Shown here: positions 23,474 through 25,428 of the stretch, in pieces
How positions within the stretch are numbered: position 1 is the stretch's first letter
Layout of the letters: each line of letters begins with the position of its first letter
From: Deferribacteraceae bacterium
Lineage (GTDB): Bacteria > Chrysiogenota > Deferribacteres > Deferribacterales > JAISNW01
Length of the DNA stretch: 25,428 bases
NCBI GenBank assembly: GCA_031285415.1
Contig: JAITWF010000048.1
Location: 1 to 25,428 of the forward strand
Direction of reading: 5' to 3'
Made by a program: the position numbers and the translations under genes
The notes under the pieces: model-generated
What the model was told of the DNA's origin: nothing
Database searches by the model: none
The model's input: only the letters and a program-made list of their open reading frames with translations

Positions 23474-24999
23474 AGGCGTGTTCCGCAGATTATCTTTTTA
23501 TTAAAGACCTCCTCTAGGAGATCCTTCTTCTTCTCAAGCCCTGCAAGCTCCATCGTAACATCGATCTGCGAATCTGCCACGACCTCTATATAGATCCCAT
23601 CCTTTCTGATTATCACCTCTATATCTTGCACCAGCTGCGAGTGAGACCTATCAAGCCCATCGGCTACACGCAATATTGCCGATAGCTTGCACACTTTGTC
23701 TCTCTCATCATCCGATAGTGCGCCAAAGTTCGTCTGCTTCACCTTCGGAAGCCCACGCCTGTGGTAGCGAGCGATATTTGCGATCACCTCTCGCTCTCTG
23801 TCGGTATAGCCTACAAGCTCGGTGTTGTTTATAAGGTAGTATGAGTGTTTATGATGTTTCGCATATCCGATATGCTGCCCCACATCGTGCAGGATCGCCG
23901 CCGCCTCTAGCAGTGGCCAATCGCTCTCTTTGAGGTGCAACGCCTTATGTGCCTGCAAAAAGATCCTCTCAGATAGGGCTGTCACGTGGAGGGCGTGAAC
24001 CTCCTCATAGTTATACTTCCTGCCAGTCTCCTTTAGCTTTGCATAGCGCAGATTCTGATTGTCGATATGCTGAAAGACCATCTGGATCCCCATACTATTG
24101 AGTAGATCGATGGTTATCCCATTGCGCAGCCCACCAGAGAAGGTGTAGAAGCCGTCCATCTTATATTTATTCAGAAGGTTTTGCACTATCAGTGCGGCGG
24201 CAAGCGATATGTCGGCACGAGCTGCCTCTATCCCTGGCATCTTGCCACGCTCCTCGTAGCTCTTCCCTGCAAGCTCATTCACTAGGTGGGTAAAGAAGGC
24301 GGTGTCGACATACTTCACCACCGAATCGGATAGCGACGAGCGGCGAGTGAAGACCTGTGCGAGGTTATTTACCGTGCCGCCAGTAAAGACGATCTTATCG
24401 AGATGAGGATTTGCTATGGCAGATTTTAATGCCCTCTTGATATATTTTTCTAACTTACTCACCTCGTCAGGTTTCGCCCTATGCTTGCCAAAGTACTGCT
24501 GTGTAATACGAGAGCAGCCTAGTGGGGTGGAGTAGGTTGCGTCGAGGTTGCCATCTGTGACGAACGATAGCTCTGTGCTACCGCCGCCGACATCGACGAA
24601 TAGCGTGGATAGCCCTTTGAGGTCGAAGGAGCCTGTAGCGGCAAGGTATGTGAGGCGAGCCTCCTCTGTGCCGGAGATTACATCTATGTCAAAATCAAGT
24701 GCGGCTTTAACGGCGGAGATAGCTTCATCTGCATTTTCAGCGTCTCTAAATGGTGCGGTGCCGACAATGCGCCACTTCGACACCTTCATCTTCTCCATTA
24801 TGATTTTCATCCGCTTTAAAACGTTTATGATCGTCTCGATCGCCTCGGGGGAGAATTTGCCTATATTATAGACGCCATCGCCGATACGTACGGTCTCTTT
24901 ATAATCCTCGATAACGTTGTATACCCCCTCCTTCACCTCTGATACCTGTAGGCGGAAGGAGTTACTGCCCATATCGATAACTGCAACTATTAGATTCAT
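23470..24999 (-). CDS. ppx: exopolyphosphatase / guanosine pentaphosphatase (Ppx/GppA)
   Basis: This protein releases phosphate from polyphosphate ends and/or converts pppGpp to ppGpp. The 509 residues include an ASKHA domain with VIDMGSNSFRL (Asp9), the catalytic glutamate region VISGTEEARL (about 107-116) and FVDVGGGSTELSF (Asp136). VFTGGTVNNLAQ and FSGGLRNG also occur. A C-terminal HD-type domain follows with LHDVGQHIGY (His371, Asp372) and KHHKHSYY. Both domains look intact, unlike its downstream paralogue. It is first in the operon; GAGGA about 8 nt before ATG 24999 supports the start. Ppx and GppA cannot be told apart by eye. Confidence 0.93.
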   Translation of the reverse strand: MNLIVAVIDMGSNSFRLQVSEVKEGVYNVIEDYKETVRIGDGVYNIGKFSPEAIETIINVLKRMKIIMEKMKVSKWRIVGTAPFRDAENADEAISAVKAALDFDIDVISGTEEARLTYLAATGSFDLKGLSTLFVDVGGGSTELSFVTDGNLDATYSTPLGCSRITQQYFGKHRAKPDEVSKLEKYIKRALKSAIANPHLDKIVFTGGTVNNLAQVFTRRSSLSDSVVKYVDTAFFTHLVNELAGKSYEERGKMPGIEAARADISLAAALIVQNLLNKYKMDGFYTFSGGLRNGITIDLLNSMGIQMVFQHIDNQNLRYAKLKETGRKYNYEEVHALHVTALSERIFLQAHKALHLKESDWPLLEAAAILHDVGQHIGYAKHHKHSYYLINNTELVGYTDREREVIANIARYHRRGLPKVKQTNFGALSDDERDKVCKLSAILRVADGLDRSHSQLVQDIEVIIRKDGIYIEVVADSQIDVTMELAGLEKKKDLLEEVFNKKIICGTRL

Positions 25000-25018
25000 C
25001 TAGATATCCTCATCCCAT

Positions 25019-25047
25019 AGTATGCCACGTTTAAATACAATATACAA
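25019..25047 (-). promoter_or_regulatory. possible promoter of the leftward ppx-ppk operon
   Basis: On the minus strand, TTGTAT (25047-25042), a 17-bp spacer and CATACT (25024-25019) make a weak sigma-70-like pair about 20 nt before the ppx start codon. No Pho-box-like direct repeat is evident. Confidence 0.35.
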
Positions 25048-25086
25048 ATCAATTTATGGCGACTACATCTTTGATTTCCGTAAAAC

Positions 25087-25152
25087 GTAGGGGCGAGGTC
25101 GGCTCGCCCATTATTGCTCTATGATTAAAGGGTGGGCTAACCCCACCCCTAC
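25087..25152. repeat. inverted pair of the dispersed 23-nt hairpin repeat (copies 2 and 3)
   Basis: Copy 2 (25087-25109) and copy 3 (25130-25152, opposite orientation) face each other across 20 bases, so the element begins GTAGGGG and ends CCCCTAC. Copy 2 keeps the stem GGGCGAG/CTCGCCC; copy 3 read on the minus strand has GGGTGGG/CCCACCC. The paired changes keep both hairpins. The whole element is about 66 bp and sits between the leftward ppx promoter and the rightward RHH gene. It resembles a small MITE or BIME. Confidence 0.75.
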
Positions 25153-25190
25153 ACCACATTTGCGATAATTTTATGGACACCATTATATAT

Positions 25191-25196
25191 TTGACA
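25191..25196 (+). promoter_or_regulatory. -35-like box of the RHH gene
   Basis: A perfect TTGACA lies 68 bases before the RHH ATG. With a 17-bp spacer, the -10 position (25214-25219, TAAGCT) is poor and runs into the first 9-bp repeat. A promoter covered by the repeats is plausible but not proven. Confidence 0.35.
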
Positions 25197-25216
25197 TCTG
25201 CGAAACGCTATTGTAA

Positions 25217-25252
25217 GCTGGCGTAGCTGGCGTAGCTGGCGTAGCTGGCGTA
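25217..25252 (+). repeat. four tandem 9-bp repeats (GCTGGCGTA) before the RHH gene
   Basis: GCTGGCGTA occurs four times without a mismatch at 25217, 25226, 25235 and 25244. A degenerate fifth unit, GCTATTGTA, lies at 25207-25215. The array ends 11 nt before the ATG of a ribbon-helix-helix protein, directly in front of its ribosome site. RHH repressors often bind short tandem repeats in their own promoter, so this may be an autoregulatory operator. Confidence 0.85.
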
Positions 25253-25263
25253 AGGGTGGAGAT

Positions 25264-25428
25264 ATGCTCGTAACAGTCACAAGCCAGATTGATGAAAATT
25301 ATCTGATACGATTAGAACAGCTTGCGCAATCGTCGGGGCGCACCCAATCGGCGTTAATTGCGGAGGCTATCATTGCGTATCTGAACGGCGATCTAAATCA
25401 CGCCCAAGATAGTGCAGCGTTCAATGAA
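25264..25428 (+). CDS. ribbon-helix-helix (CopG/antitoxin-like) DNA-binding protein, cut by window end
   Basis: From ATG 25264 the frame is open for 55 codons to the window edge. AGGG (25253-25256) lies 7 nt upstream as the ribosome site. The start reads MLVTVTSQIDENYLIRLEQL, then AQSSGRTQSALIAEAIIAYL. That is the RHH pattern: a short beta strand with alternating residues, helix A with Leu-x-x-Leu-Ala, a Ser-Gly-Arg-Thr turn, and helix B. Such proteins are autoregulated repressors and are often antitoxins paired with a ParE/RelE-type toxin encoded just downstream, which would be outside this window. The 9-bp repeats in front support autoregulation. Confidence 0.8.
   Translation, partial: MLVTVTSQIDENYLIRLEQLAQSSGRTQSALIAEAIIAYLNGDLNHAQDSAAFNE

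Noticed and set aside
25217..25252. CRISPR-like array
   Set aside because: The units are 9 bp with no spacers, so this is a simple tandem repeat.

Overview
The window comes from a chromosome of a motile, double-membrane (diderm) bacterium. The signs are a BamD-type outer-membrane assembly lipoprotein, two lipobox lipoproteins, a methyl-accepting chemotaxis protein and a sigma-54-type promoter. A four-subunit 2-oxoglutarate:ferredoxin oxidoreductase in the order D-A-B-C points to anaerobic or microaerophilic metabolism (reductive or ferredoxin-linked TCA step). This gene set would fit Campylobacterota- or Deferribacterota-like lineages, but I cannot fix the taxon from sequence alone. There are no tRNA or rRNA genes, transposases or CRISPR arrays.

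Layout. (1) 1-1160, accessory: the start of a leftward membrane protein (1-107), a sparse stretch holding one copy of a structured 23-nt repeat and a terminator, then a very good sigma-54 promoter driving a 69-residue unknown protein. Its Shine-Dalgarno is mirrored by an anti-Shine-Dalgarno placed just upstream of the predicted transcription start. (2) 1174-2796: a chemotaxis receptor with its own terminator and an operator-like palindrome in front. (3) 2948-16862: eighteen same-strand genes, mostly overlapping or a few bases apart: rpmH-rnpA-yidD-yidC-jag-YHS protein-tal-rimO-bamD-serS-RsmI-like-korDABC-recA-recX-rplI-dnaB, closed by a strong terminator. The only real gap, 3674-3843, holds a large inverted-repeat element. 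(4) 16915-18084: a YhiN-family flavoprotein.

(5) 24999-18059, leftward: a six-gene polyphosphate/phosphate operon made of an intact Ppx/GppA phosphatase, a second Ppx/GppA copy with eroded active-site motifs, polyphosphate kinase, a small periplasmic protein, a histidine phosphatase and a lipoprotein metallo-beta-lactamase-fold hydrolase. Its last gene overlaps the 3' end of the YhiN gene tail to tail. (6) 25000-25428: an inverted pair of the 23-nt repeat, then four 9-bp direct repeats leading into the start of a ribbon-helix-helix (antitoxin-like) gene cut by the window edge.

How the parts work together. Block 3 combines ribosome and RNA biogenesis, membrane and outer-membrane protein insertion, tRNA charging, rRNA/ribosomal-protein modification, ferredoxin-linked carbon metabolism, recombination and replication, which looks like a growth-coupled operon. 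Block 5 pairs polyphosphate synthesis (Ppk) with hydrolysis (Ppx), plus a probable pseudo-phosphatase that may regulate or sense. The points most worth following up are the sigma-54/anti-SD arrangement, the degenerate Ppx partner, the covarying dispersed hairpins and the 9-bp iterons before the RHH gene.
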